This document shows, one piece after another, positions 54,567 to 62,482 of a stretch of 64,000 nt of DNA (its first letter is position 1; each line of letters begins with the position of its first letter). The position numbers were made by a program, and so were the translations under genes. The notes below the pieces were generated by a model. The model ran no database searches. It saw nothing but the letters and a program-made list of their open reading frames with translations, and had not been told where the DNA came from. This DNA is from Mucilaginibacter terrigena (lineage in GTDB: Bacteria; Bacteroidota; Bacteroidia; Sphingobacteriales; Sphingobacteriaceae), in NCBI RefSeq assembly GCF_004168255.1, contig NZ_SEWG01000002.1, positions 248,001-312,000 of the forward strand, written 5' to 3'.

Positions 54567-55151
54567 ATGAAAAAATCCCTTTTAATGGTTGGCGCTTTTG
54601 TCTTTTTAAACTTTACTGCCAGCCGCGTATTCGCACAAGTAACAACTAAAGACACAGCCCAAAAAACAACTACCACCACTACTACTACCACAACAACCGA
54701 AGGGGCGAGTGATGTAGTAGGCGCTTTATCCAGCAATGCAGATTATAGCACTGCCTTAAGCGCAGTAAAAGCCGCAGGACTCGATTCTACCTTGAAAACA
54801 GGTGGCCCATATACTATTTTTGCACCTAACAATGTTGCTTTTAGTAACCTGCCCCCTGCAAAGCTGGATAGTTTAATGAAAGACCCGGCTAAACTGGCCA
54901 CAATATTAAAGGGCCATGTAGTTACCGGTAAATATGGCAAAGCCGATATAATTAAAGCCTTAAACGCAGGTAAAGGTAAAGCCACATTAACTACTTTAGA
55001 CGGGCAAACGCTTACCTTATCGGTAACGGCTGATAAAAAGCTGCAACTGGCCAACGCCGCAGGTAATACCGCCCAGGTAATTTTATATGACCTTATTGGC
55101 GCCAACGGAATTGTAAATGGGCTTAACGGTGTTTTAGCGCCGGTAAAGTAA
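54567..55151 (+). CDS. Secreted fasciclin-domain protein
   Basis: From ATG 54567 (also 54558) a signal peptide (SLLMVGAFVFLNFTASRVFAQ) is followed by a run of eleven threonines and one FAS1 domain (about 45-195): DYSTALSAVKAAGLDSTL, GPYTIFAPNNVAFSNLP, LKGHVVTGKY and ILYDLIGANGIVNGLNGVL. FAS1 domains mediate adhesion. The Thr run is encoded by a degenerate (acn) repeat. A good terminator follows. Confidence 0.92.
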   Translation: MKKSLLMVGAFVFLNFTASRVFAQVTTKDTAQKTTTTTTTTTTTEGASDVVGALSSNADYSTALSAVKAAGLDSTLKTGGPYTIFAPNNVAFSNLPPAKLDSLMKDPAKLATILKGHVVTGKYGKADIIKALNAGKGKATLTTLDGQTLTLSVTADKKLQLANAAGNTAQVILYDLIGANGIVNGLNGVLAPVK

Positions 55152-55172
55152 CATTTAGCTAAATAAACAAAC

Positions 55173-55203
55173 AACAAAAGCCTGGCTAAGCCGGGCTTTT
55201 GTT
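55173..55203. terminator. Rho-independent terminator of the fasciclin gene
   Basis: Arms aacaaaagcctggc / gccgggcttttgtt form a near-perfect stem with a 3-nt loop. Confidence 0.88.
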
Positions 55204-55284
55204 ATTTATAAGCCTGTTAACCGTCGGTTGTAGGATGGATGAACTATCGTATAAACATAATTTGTAGTCGCACTTCAACATGGA

Positions 55285-55992
55285 TTAGTAATCCCAAACA
55301 GTATCGCCAAACTCAACTTTCTTAAATTTAATCTTGATTTTTTTTGCCCTTGGCAAGCGGTTCGCTAAACCCCATTCCCAGGTTTTGGTTTCTCCTCCGG
55401 CTATTCCGGCATCGGTTTCTCTTAAGTTAGAATCTCCTGTTTTTAGCACCTTTCCATTTTTATCGTATAAGCGAAAGCTAAAATAGATATGGGCTATGTA
55501 ATTTTTAGTAATAGTTTTATTTTGGACGGTTAGAGATATTATGGTTAAATTTTTTGTAGTACGAACCCGGCTTTGCCTAATTACTACTTCTTTATCCGGA
55601 TTTTTCCTTTTTATATGTTTTTGTTTCAGGATCGGGGTAGCATCTGCGAGCATAGATATGGAAGTAGAGTCGACAGAAATACTATCGCTATCCGCAGCGT
55701 TAGGCCTAAATGGAAGCCAGCCGGTTTCTTTATGTATCTCGGCCATTATTACCAGTATTATTACACCTATTAAAAAAATGAAGGCGCAGCCTTTTCCCGC
55801 ACTTACGCCCGGCTCAGGTGTTGTCGGGGCATTTGCCGGTGAGCTGTCGTTTACGTTATTTTGTTTTGGCTGTCCGGGTTGCGGTGGGTCGGCCGTGGGT
55901 GCGAAAACACTACCGCAGTAAAGGCATTTGGCCGCTAAAGCAGGTCCGGGTTCCGGTACGGCGCCGCAATTGGGGCATTTTTTAAATTGCAT
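55285..55992 (-). CDS. Zinc-ribbon membrane protein (fourth gene of SPFH operon)
   Basis: An N-terminal zinc ribbon (KKCPNCGAVPE, KCLYCGSVF) leads through a Pro-rich linker to one membrane helix (GCAFIFLIGVIILVIMA). The C-terminal domain (about 125-235) is a beta-sandwich resembling FxLYD/DUF-type extracytoplasmic domains (LTVQNKTITKNYIAHIYFSF, GGETKTWEW). It is separated by 32 nt from the next zinc-ribbon gene and closes a four-gene operon. Confidence 0.75.
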   Translation of the reverse strand: MQFKKCPNCGAVPEPGPALAAKCLYCGSVFAPTADPPQPGQPKQNNVNDSSPANAPTTPEPGVSAGKGCAFIFLIGVIILVIMAEIHKETGWLPFRPNAADSDSISVDSTSISMLADATPILKQKHIKRKNPDKEVVIRQSRVRTTKNLTIISLTVQNKTITKNYIAHIYFSFRLYDKNGKVLKTGDSNLRETDAGIAGGETKTWEWGLANRLPRAKKIKIKFKKVEFGDTVWDY

Positions 55993-56024
55993 TATTTTTA
56001 CTTAAAGTAACCCAGGGCACTAAA

Positions 56025-56537
56025 TTACTTTGTTTTATGCCTGGCCTGATAAAATAACAAGGCGGTTATATACGGCAGCACGCCCAATAATAGTACGCAC
56101 CTCACCCACCAGTAATCTCCACCTATCGGGCTAAATATCAAATTGTGATGTTGGCTAAGATTAGTTTTTCCGTCAGGCATATTTATACGGCAAAAGTATA
56201 GCCCTACCCATAGTAAAAAGAAGATTAAGACAGCTTTCTTATACAGTTTAAATTTTATTTTTGCCGGGGTGGGTGGCGGTAACGTCCAATAATTATTGTC
56301 ATATGCTTCATCAACCGGTGCATGGTAATTAGGTAGTGTTATTGGGGCTGATATTACTTTTTCTTCAGTATTCCGGTGTTCGTTATCTGTACCTTCGGTA
56401 GTTGTTTTAGCTTCACTATTGTTTACAATATCAATATTATAAGTACTTCCGCAGTAATTACAATCTAATGTTGTGCCTTTTGCCGGCTGCAATTCGGCAC
56501 CGCAATTCCTGCACTTGTTTAATTTAACGCTTTCCAT
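56025..56537 (-). CDS. Zinc-ribbon protein with two membrane helices
   Basis: The zinc ribbon is NKCRNCGAEL plus LDCNYCGSTY. A polar linker and two C-terminal membrane helices follow (AVLIFFLLWVGLYFC and VRCVLLLGVLPYITALLF). It starts 3 nt after the TPR gene. The ribbon should be cytoplasmic. Paired with an SPFH protein it recalls YdjG of Bacillus subtilis, which has a zinc ribbon and membrane segments and works with SPFH protein YdjI. Confidence 0.75.
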   Translation of the reverse strand: MESVKLNKCRNCGAELQPAKGTTLDCNYCGSTYNIDIVNNSEAKTTTEGTDNEHRNTEEKVISAPITLPNYHAPVDEAYDNNYWTLPPPTPAKIKFKLYKKAVLIFFLLWVGLYFCRINMPDGKTNLSQHHNLIFSPIGGDYWWVRCVLLLGVLPYITALLFYQARHKTK

Positions 56538-56540
56538 CTT

Positions 56541-56999
56541 TTATCGCAAATTTGAAAACGTATCGATAGCCGTTTTTGCAAGGTCAAAAAAAGCAATTTT
56601 TTCGCCAATTGGCGATTCGATGTACGAATCTGTATAGTTACTTAATTTTTGCAACTCATCAGCCGCATTCTCGGGCTGGGCCAGCCCAAGGTAGCAGTTG
56701 ATAATTGCATAATGGCATTTTGCAGCGGTTTTGCCAAATTCTTTATTATTACCATATGTGTACACTGTAGCTTCGGGGTAATTGGCAATTACCGCCCGGA
56801 ACATGTTTATGGCTACATTAAATGAATTTATATGGAAATGGCATAGCCCTGCGTTAAACATGGCATCATCTGCCAAATGATTATCGGGATACTGATGCGT
56901 AATTTCAGTGAATTTATTGATGGCGTCTATAAATCGGTTCATTTCAGCCATTTTTACGGCGTCGATAAAAAGCGACAAAGCAGGGTCTTCTGCATTCAT
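56541..56999 (-). CDS. Small TPR protein of the SPFH operon
   Basis: The 152-residue soluble protein has YbgF-like TPRs: EMNRFIDAINKFTEITHQYPDN, ADDAMFNAGLCHFHINSFNVAINMFRAVI and KCHYAIINCYLGLAQPENAADEL. It has no signal peptide. It starts 9 nt after the SPFH gene and ends 3 nt before a zinc-ribbon gene, so co-translation is likely. It probably acts as an adaptor. Confidence 0.8.
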   Translation of the reverse strand: MNAEDPALSLFIDAVKMAEMNRFIDAINKFTEITHQYPDNHLADDAMFNAGLCHFHINSFNVAINMFRAVIANYPEATVYTYGNNKEFGKTAAKCHYAIINCYLGLAQPENAADELQKLSNYTDSYIESPIGEKIAFFDLAKTAIDTFSNLR

Positions 57000-57008
57000 A
57001 ATACAAAT

Positions 57009-57995
57009 TTAAATTAAAGTAAGTAGTTGCGCTTTTTTTTGATCGAACTCAGCCTGATTTATTATACCAAGGTCTAACAGGCTTTTCAAATCTTTTAACT
57101 TATCCATAGGCGATTGTTGTTCAGCAGAGATTGGCGCAATAGTAGAGTTAAATGCCTGCTGTACCATTTTTGGCATCATAAAACCCATGCCCAACCCAAC
57201 ACCGGCGCTAACAATTTCGCCGGCCTGGCCATTAGGGTTTTTGGCAACATCCTGTATAGACATAGCCATTTTATATTTCATAAACTCATCCATATTGCCC
57301 AACGCGGACATGCCTGATCGCTGATCGATCATTTGCTGCACTTCTTCGGGTACTGAAATGGAAGCAATATAAAGGTTGTGGAGGGACAGCCCCAGGTTTT
57401 GAAAGTCGGTTTGTAATGCGATTTTAACGTCGTTACTCATGGTATCGTAAACGGCGGGCAAATCCATAACAGATTTGGCCTCGCGCCCTATCACGCCTGC
57501 AAGTTTTGATACTATAACGGTTTTTAAATAGTCGGCAATGTCATTATCGCTGAATATGCCCATGGTTCCAACTATTTGGTTAACAAATGCTCTGGAATCG
57601 GTTATTTGAATAGTAAAGTTGCCAAAGGCACGTAAACGGATCATTTTGAGATCACGGTCAGAAAATAAAATGGGCTCCTGCGTACCCCATTTTAAATTTG
57701 TAAAAAGTTTTTTATTAATGAAATAAACCTCTGCACGAAACGGCGAATCGGGACCGTAGGCAAAACTGGTTACCCATTTGGTAATTACCGGGAAATTGCG
57801 GGTTTCGAGCATGTATCTACCAGATGTAAACACATCTACTACCTGGCCATCTTTAAAAAAAAGCACCTCCTGGCTCTCCCGTACGGTTAATTGGCTACCC
57901 CACTTAATTTCGGCAGGGCCAAATTCCGGAATACGCTTTACCATTACACTACCGGTGTTGTCTAAGAACTCAAGTACATCAGTTAATTGGGGCAT
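57009..57995 (-). CDS. SPFH-domain protein with C-terminal SHOCT-like segment
   Basis: The SPFH (band 7-like, YdjI type) domain covers about residues 20-230: VMVKRIPEFGPAEIKWGSQL, QEVLFFKDGQVVDVF, SGRYMLETRNFPVI and LGLSLHNLYIASISVPEEV. A glycine/methionine-rich helix follows, then a SHOCT-like tail (KLKDLKSLLDLGIINQAEFD). No membrane helix is present. SPFH proteins oligomerise on membranes. It heads an operon with a TPR and two zinc-ribbon membrane proteins, a composition like the B. subtilis YdjGHI membrane-stress complex, but no PspA gene is present here. Confidence 0.88.
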   Translation of the reverse strand: MPQLTDVLEFLDNTGSVMVKRIPEFGPAEIKWGSQLTVRESQEVLFFKDGQVVDVFTSGRYMLETRNFPVITKWVTSFAYGPDSPFRAEVYFINKKLFTNLKWGTQEPILFSDRDLKMIRLRAFGNFTIQITDSRAFVNQIVGTMGIFSDNDIADYLKTVIVSKLAGVIGREAKSVMDLPAVYDTMSNDVKIALQTDFQNLGLSLHNLYIASISVPEEVQQMIDQRSGMSALGNMDEFMKYKMAMSIQDVAKNPNGQAGEIVSAGVGLGMGFMMPKMVQQAFNSTIAPISAEQQSPMDKLKDLKSLLDLGIINQAEFDQKKAQLLTLI

Positions 57996-58059
57996 ATTTG
58001 TAACAAAGTTTAAGATTATAGCTAATATAGACTTTTTTAAGTTTGGTTGATATAAAAAT

Positions 58060-58096
58060 AAAACCGCCTGTTCAAGTATATTGAACAGGCGGTTTT
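58060..58096 (-). terminator. Strong terminator next to the RNA-gene remnant
   Basis: Arms of 15 bp (aaaaccgcctgttca / tgaacaggcggtttt) flank a short loop. The plus-strand A-rich left side reads as a T run on the minus strand, so it terminates transcripts coming from the right. The only thing to its right in that orientation is the tRNA/tmRNA-like fragment, so it probably was that RNA gene's terminator. Confidence 0.85.
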
Positions 58097-58103
58097 ATTG
58101 TTT

Positions 58104-58125
58104 CAGTGGAGCCGGAGGGAGTTTT
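58104..58125 (-). other. Probable attachment site: 3' end of a tRNA or tmRNA gene
   Basis: On the minus strand the sequence reads aactccctccggctccac, the form of a T-arm and acceptor 3' strand (ctccctccggctcca). The upstream body of the RNA is missing. It is followed 8 bp later by a strong terminator in the correct orientation. I infer a duplicated 3' fragment left by integration of the island to the right. Confidence 0.45.
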
Positions 58126-58146
58126 TTTTAACTCGAAACAGCTTGA

Positions 58147-58230
58147 TATATAGTGTGTTACACTAACGATATTTTACAGGTCTCTGAATAGGTCTCTCAA
58201 TAAGAAAGAAGCCAAAAACGCTATGCTTTA
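58147..58230. repeat. Island direct repeat, copy A
   Basis: The 84-bp segment begins tatatagtgtgttacac and ends aacgctatgcttta. It aligns with 61053-61123 over its full length with roughly a quarter of positions differing and an extra ggtctctgaata duplication in copy A. The two copies bracket the nuclease cassette. Confidence 0.75.
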
Positions 58231-58252
58231 TATCACAAATATAAGGAATTTT

Positions 58253-58269
58253 GTGACGCACTGCGTCAC
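58253..58269. repeat. CGCAnTGCG-type palindrome
   Basis: gtgacgcactgcgtcac is perfect apart from its centre. Similar cores with different complementary arms occur at 62614-62634, 63047-63063 and 63407-63425, all in non-coding parts of the island. Confidence 0.6.
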
Positions 58270-58443
58270 GATTTAAAAAAGGCTTATACATTTTAAGCCG
58301 CCTGTAAGATTGGCAGCTTTTTGTCATGTAACAGTTTAACAACATTTTATATTTGTTATGCCATTGTATTGTTGAGTAAATATTGAACAAAAAATTGCAT
58401 TGCGCTCAAATAAACTGTATCATAGACCCTGAATTATCACAAT

Positions 58444-59697
58444 ATGTATATTAGTGTTCTAGCTGATACTATCGGAGCTGAACTTTTATTGGCGGATGAA
58501 ATCTGGCTGGCGGCAGGCTTAGTCACCCAATCAGGTTTGCCTTTTATTCGAGATTTAAAATCTTCCATCCATTTGATGGCGGGTATCGACCTACCAACTC
58601 CACCCAATATTTTACGTCAACTACTGGCTTGGTCTGAAGCGGGTAAAATAGAATTTAAGGTATTTTCAATAGAGAAAGTTTTCTTTCACCCTAAGGTTTA
58701 TATATGGCGGCGCGGTGGACAATATAAGGCTTACATTGGATCAGGTAATTTGACCAATGGTGGTTGGAATGACAACATAGAGTTATTTTGGGAAATTGAT
58801 AAAAACGCCGATTGCCTTTCGCTGATCGCCTGGTTTGAGAAGCACATGATTATGGCATTAACCATAGACGAAAAGTTTATCGCTGATTATGAGAGCAGGG
58901 TATTTAAGCCCTCCGAAGCCGCCAGTCAAGCCCACCAAAAGAGACTTGCTGATTTTAAACGTCCTTATGAGCACGATCATGACTTTTATTTTCGCCAGGA
59001 AGACTTTGATGCGTTTTCAGAAGAGCGGGCAGCACTGGATAATCCCATCGCCAAACGGGCAAGGCAGTTAGTTAATCGCAAGCTAAAAGCGCTGCATGAT
59101 CGCATTTTTCCAGAGGTATTGATGAGAGGTTGGAATTTGCACCATCACAAGCGCGATAGCAATATTGTATCTCACTATGCCCACAACGCGCGTGTCAGCG
59201 CTTTACTTAATGGGATGTGGTTATATTATGGAAAGTCACCGTTAGAAGCCGCACAAGGCGGGAAAAGCGACGAGGAAAAAAGCATGAATAACCATGTCAG
59301 GCTCCAACTAATCATTCGCCAGTCATCAGTGGGTGTATGGTGTGCAGTAGGTAAAGGAGGAGGCAGCCGCATTGATCGACTGGCTTTTCACGAAAAGATT
59401 CAGTATCCAACAATGCAACATGTGTTCTTTAACTTAGTAAAGAGCCTTGGTGATGAATATTTTATTGATGTTGCGGGAATTAGACCTTTTTATCGTATTA
59501 GTGAAATCAAAACAGCTAAGGATTTATTCGATATCGTTAACCAGGATTATTATCATCTTGACCAATATTTTATTGTTGGCATGGATGTAAATCCGCAGGA
59601 TGATCGTTTACGCGATGACCATATCGTAGTGCTGGTATTGAGTGGATTTGAAAAACTATATCCGATATACAATTTTTTCAAGGCACCATATCAATAA
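58444..59697 (+). CDS. PLD-fold nuclease-like protein of a putative defence cassette
   Basis: The N-terminal 135 residues resemble a phospholipase D-type nuclease domain: a hydrophobic lead (LAAGLVTQSGLPFIRDLK), then the HKD-like core FFHPKVYIWRRGGQYKAYIG with SGNLTNGGWNDNIELFW. Only one HxK motif is seen, so activity would need a dimer. The remaining 280 residues are not recognised; they include many His and basic residues (GWNLHHHKRDSN) and a C-terminal mixed domain. The gene overlaps the next by 56 bp. No transposase is nearby. A DNA- or RNA-cutting role in defence is inferred. Confidence 0.7.
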   Translation: MYISVLADTIGAELLLADEIWLAAGLVTQSGLPFIRDLKSSIHLMAGIDLPTPPNILRQLLAWSEAGKIEFKVFSIEKVFFHPKVYIWRRGGQYKAYIGSGNLTNGGWNDNIELFWEIDKNADCLSLIAWFEKHMIMALTIDEKFIADYESRVFKPSEAASQAHQKRLADFKRPYEHDHDFYFRQEDFDAFSEERAALDNPIAKRARQLVNRKLKALHDRIFPEVLMRGWNLHHHKRDSNIVSHYAHNARVSALLNGMWLYYGKSPLEAAQGGKSDEEKSMNNHVRLQLIIRQSSVGVWCAVGKGGGSRIDRLAFHEKIQYPTMQHVFFNLVKSLGDEYFIDVAGIRPFYRISEIKTAKDLFDIVNQDYYHLDQYFIVGMDVNPQDDRLRDDHIVVLVLSGFEKLYPIYNFFKAPYQ

Positions 59698-60193
59698 TTA
59701 TGACCAACTTTGGTATAAACTTAATGCCGTGCCAACACAAAACGAAATAGGCGAACTTGGAGAATCGATCTTTCAGGTTGCAATATCCAGGGATTACATA
59801 TTTTATCCGGTAATGCTCGGCGAGAAATGGCCTTCATCCGATTTTTATGTGGAGCTACGCGATGGAACGGATACTATGTTTTTTATAGTACAGGTTAAAT
59901 CTACTATTCAGGGAGTTGATAAATATGGCTTTTTACCTGCACAAGCAACATTACCAAAGCTTCGGGAATTAAATAAATATTGTTGCCCTACCTATGTTGC
60001 AGCCGTTGATATAAACAAAGAAGAGGTTTACATGGTGGCAGTTAACGGCACTGTGAGCGCGCGCATCAGTAAGTTTCCTACGACATTTAAACTTGATGCG
60101 GCTAACAGGCAAAAACTATACAAGGATGTAGAAACTTTTTGGAAGGGATCAGGAATTAAAGCCTATAAAAATTCATTTACACATAGCATCTGA
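59642..60193 (+). CDS. DUF4365-like PD-(D/E)XK nuclease protein 1
   Basis: The likely start is GTG 59642 inside the preceding gene, because no in-frame ATG occurs before the domain. The core GELGESIFQVAISRDYIFYP, SSDFYVEL and FFIVQVKST gives E, D and Q-x-K in the order of a restriction-endonuclease fold (DUF4365-like). The C-terminal half is basic alpha/beta. It overlaps the genes on both sides, so the three are translated together. Confidence 0.65.
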   Translation: MDLKNYIRYTIFSRHHINNYDQLWYKLNAVPTQNEIGELGESIFQVAISRDYIFYPVMLGEKWPSSDFYVELRDGTDTMFFIVQVKSTIQGVDKYGFLPAQATLPKLRELNKYCCPTYVAAVDINKEEVYMVAVNGTVSARISKFPTTFKLDAANRQKLYKDVETFWKGSGIKAYKNSFTHSI

Positions 60194-60627
60194 TGGAAAG
60201 TAAAACCAAAATAAAGGAATGGCGCGCTGAGGAGATCGCGAAAATATTCCTACTAAAATCTGAATATGGTTTAGCCGTAGAGCGTTTTTCAACAAAATTA
60301 TTCGATTATTTTGTACAGCTGCGTAAAAACGAATTAATCCGTTTTGCTGTCGAAGTAAAGACAAGGGATGGCTTTGTGCCTAAGATGCGGGAACAGTTAC
60401 CATCCATAAAAATATACCAGAATAATGGTATGATTAATATTCCTGTGTTGCTTTTTCGCATTGATGAGGTGAAAGAAACGGGTGAAATAGCATATTTGGT
60501 AGAACCCGTGTATGGAAAGAACTATCTGATGATTAAGGAAGACTTTGATTTTATTAAACTTGACCAAGCTAATCTTTCGCTAAAAATCGAGGAAATCAAA
60601 GAATGGTATTTGCAATTGACAAATTAA
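60193..60627 (+). CDS. PD-(D/E)XK-like protein 2
   Basis: The ATG overlaps the preceding stop (TGATG). The 144-aa protein has EEIAKIFLLKSEYGLAVERF, then FDYFVQLRKNELIRFAVEVK, placing D and E-x-K as in PD-(D/E)XK nucleases. The two proteins share the layout but have little sequence identity, so they may form a heterodimer. It is AT-rich like its neighbours. Confidence 0.6.
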   Translation: MESKTKIKEWRAEEIAKIFLLKSEYGLAVERFSTKLFDYFVQLRKNELIRFAVEVKTRDGFVPKMREQLPSIKIYQNNGMINIPVLLFRIDEVKETGEIAYLVEPVYGKNYLMIKEDFDFIKLDQANLSLKIEEIKEWYLQLTN

Positions 60628-60661
60628 TGATCTTTCAATAAAGCCTTAAATACGTAAAATA

Positions 60662-61003
60662 ATGATATACCATGATCCGGCAACTGTATGGAGTCCCCGA
60701 GATTGCATCGATAATGTACAGTTGCTTTACGATGGCGGCCTGACCGATGTTTATTCGCTGGCAATTGTTACCTGGGAAGGCCAGGAACGAATCGGCATTC
60801 GTTGGAATGTGAACCAACGAGAGTGGGCCGATCCTGCAAAAGCGTCAAATACTGTCAGATGTATCGGCGAACCCAATTCAAGAGGTTACCCAACTTGGTT
60901 TATTATGCCTGAGGTTTTTTTATCAAGTTTGCTTAGTGGCAACAATAAAGTCGCCACTGTGCTTAGAGAGGCACTTGACCGAATCGACGCAGCCGGACAA
61001 TGA
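60662..61003 (+). CDS. Small protein of the nuclease cassette, 113 aa
   Basis: The protein reads CIDNVQLLYDGGLTDVYSLA, IGIRWNVNQREWADP, then RGYPTWFIMPEVFLSSLL. I do not recognise a domain. The conserved-looking Trp/Gly/Pro pattern suggests a compact fold seen elsewhere beside defence genes, but I cannot name it. It lies 34 nt after the previous gene and is followed by direct repeat B, so it is probably the last cassette gene. It could be an immunity or regulatory partner. Confidence 0.6.
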   Translation: MIYHDPATVWSPRDCIDNVQLLYDGGLTDVYSLAIVTWEGQERIGIRWNVNQREWADPAKASNTVRCIGEPNSRGYPTWFIMPEVFLSSLLSGNNKVATVLREALDRIDAAGQ

Positions 61004-61052
61004 TTGGTGCCATTTGATCGCTTAGGACGCTTTCTTTTGTTAGATTTTCCTT

Positions 61053-61123
61053 TATATAGTGTTTTACACCGTCGCTATTTCACAGGTCACTCAATACAAA
61101 AAACCAAATAACGCTATGCTTTA
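61053..61123. repeat. Island direct repeat, copy B
   Basis: The 71-bp segment begins tatatagtgttttacac and ends aacgctatgcttta, matching 58147-58230. Its last bases overlap the stop codon of the convergent ATPase gene. Confidence 0.75.
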
Positions 61124-62479
61124 ACTTTTCTCAATTTGGTTTTGAAACCACTCTAAATAATGGTCTGTTTGAGATGCCAAGTAATAAGGCAAATTAAGTA
61201 AGTGGTATTTTTTTCCTTCGGGGGTTACCGCTTCTGTAATAGCAATTTCCCCGGCATAAAAGCGTATAGCCATTTGATGAGAAACTAAATCCATGTATAA
61301 ATGTAAAGATTTGAGTTTCCCTTCTGTTCCCGATTTCACTTCTATTGGAATGAGTTTTCCCTCAAAGGGCCAAACAAAATCCACTTCGGCCGAAGATGTT
61401 GTTTTTTCCCTAACCCAAAAGTTAAGACTACTCAAAGCGTTATATTGGGAAGCCAGCAGCTCTTGTCCAACCAGATGTTCGATCATTGTGCCCTGATATA
61501 CTTTATTTAAATCAGCCGTGCCTAATATTTCTTTTTGAATACCCGCAAAGTAATTAAGCATACCGGTATCCAGAATTTGTAATCGTGGTGATTTCTTATG
61601 GTCTGGTAGCAATGGTAGCTTTGTATCTGTAGATGGGTATAGCAGTTGTATAAGCAAAGCATTCTCTAAAGTACGCAATGCTTCGCTCATATCCCTAGAG
61701 CGGTATGATGAGTTACCAAAACCTTCAAACTTTATTCTTTTTCCTGCCTGTGAAAACGATGCTCTTATAGCATGTCTGATATATTGTACCTGCGAACTTG
61801 TTGCGGCATACTTCTCCACATCGTCTATATAAGCTACAATGAGAGATTCGTAAATAGTCTGCAATGCAGTTAGATCCTTGCTTATGCTGTAACTATTTAC
61901 TATTTCGGGCATTCCACCGATTAATGCATAAGTATGAAAGAGTTGCAATAACTTAGTATGTGTAAACTGCGGGGCTGGGGTATTTTTTAAATAGTCTAAC
62001 GCAGCACTTTCGCCAACGGCATCCAAAAATTCCGGGAATGATGCGGGTCGCAAGACTTTATATTCTACCCTGCCAACTGGAAAACTTAGGTTTTTGTTAA
62101 ATAAAGTTTCGAGCATACTACCCGCTGCAACTATAGCTATATCAGATTCCGACTCATAGAAATAGCGTAAAATATTCAATGCCTCCGGCACCTCTTGTAT
62201 TTCATCAATGAAGATAAGGGTTTTTCCCTTTTTTGATAGGGCTTTGTCTTTTATAAAAAATAAGGTTTGTACTAATACCTCAATGTTACTGAACTGCTCA
62301 AAAGGTAATCTATCGTTTGCCAATTCCAAGTTCAGATAAATGTATTGCTCAAACTGCTTTGCGAATTGGTTGATTATTGTTGTCTTTCCAACTTGCCTTG
62401 CACCTCTAATTACCAAAGGTTTACGGTCATTTTTAGTCAACCATTTTTCCAATTCTACAATTATAGTCCGCTTAAACAT
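61121..62479 (-). CDS. AAA_14/DUF4143 ATPase
   Basis: The N-terminal AAA domain has Walker A RGARQVGKTTI and Walker B LIFIDEIQE; GSMLETLF and PVGRVEY match the sensor region of the family. The C-terminal DUF4143 domain (about 215-400) ends in a PD-(D/E)XK-like core: SAEVDFVW and LIPIEVKSG. The family is abundant in mobile and defence regions and its function is unsettled. Its gene is convergent with the nuclease cassette and preceded by regularly spaced repeats. Confidence 0.9.
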   Translation of the reverse strand: MFKRTIIVELEKWLTKNDRKPLVIRGARQVGKTTIINQFAKQFEQYIYLNLELANDRLPFEQFSNIEVLVQTLFFIKDKALSKKGKTLIFIDEIQEVPEALNILRYFYESESDIAIVAAGSMLETLFNKNLSFPVGRVEYKVLRPASFPEFLDAVGESAALDYLKNTPAPQFTHTKLLQLFHTYALIGGMPEIVNSYSISKDLTALQTIYESLIVAYIDDVEKYAATSSQVQYIRHAIRASFSQAGKRIKFEGFGNSSYRSRDMSEALRTLENALLIQLLYPSTDTKLPLLPDHKKSPRLQILDTGMLNYFAGIQKEILGTADLNKVYQGTMIEHLVGQELLASQYNALSSLNFWVREKTTSSAEVDFVWPFEGKLIPIEVKSGTEGKLKSLHLYMDLVSHQMAIRFYAGEIAITEAVTPEGKKYHLLNLPYYLASQTDHYLEWFQNQIEKS

Positions 62480-62482
62480 GTT

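Noticed and set aside
58163..58390. 75-codon minus-strand frame over the left island repeat
   Set aside because: It translates the direct repeat and the CGCAnTGCG palindrome and has no protein-like composition; the repeat explains the sequence better.
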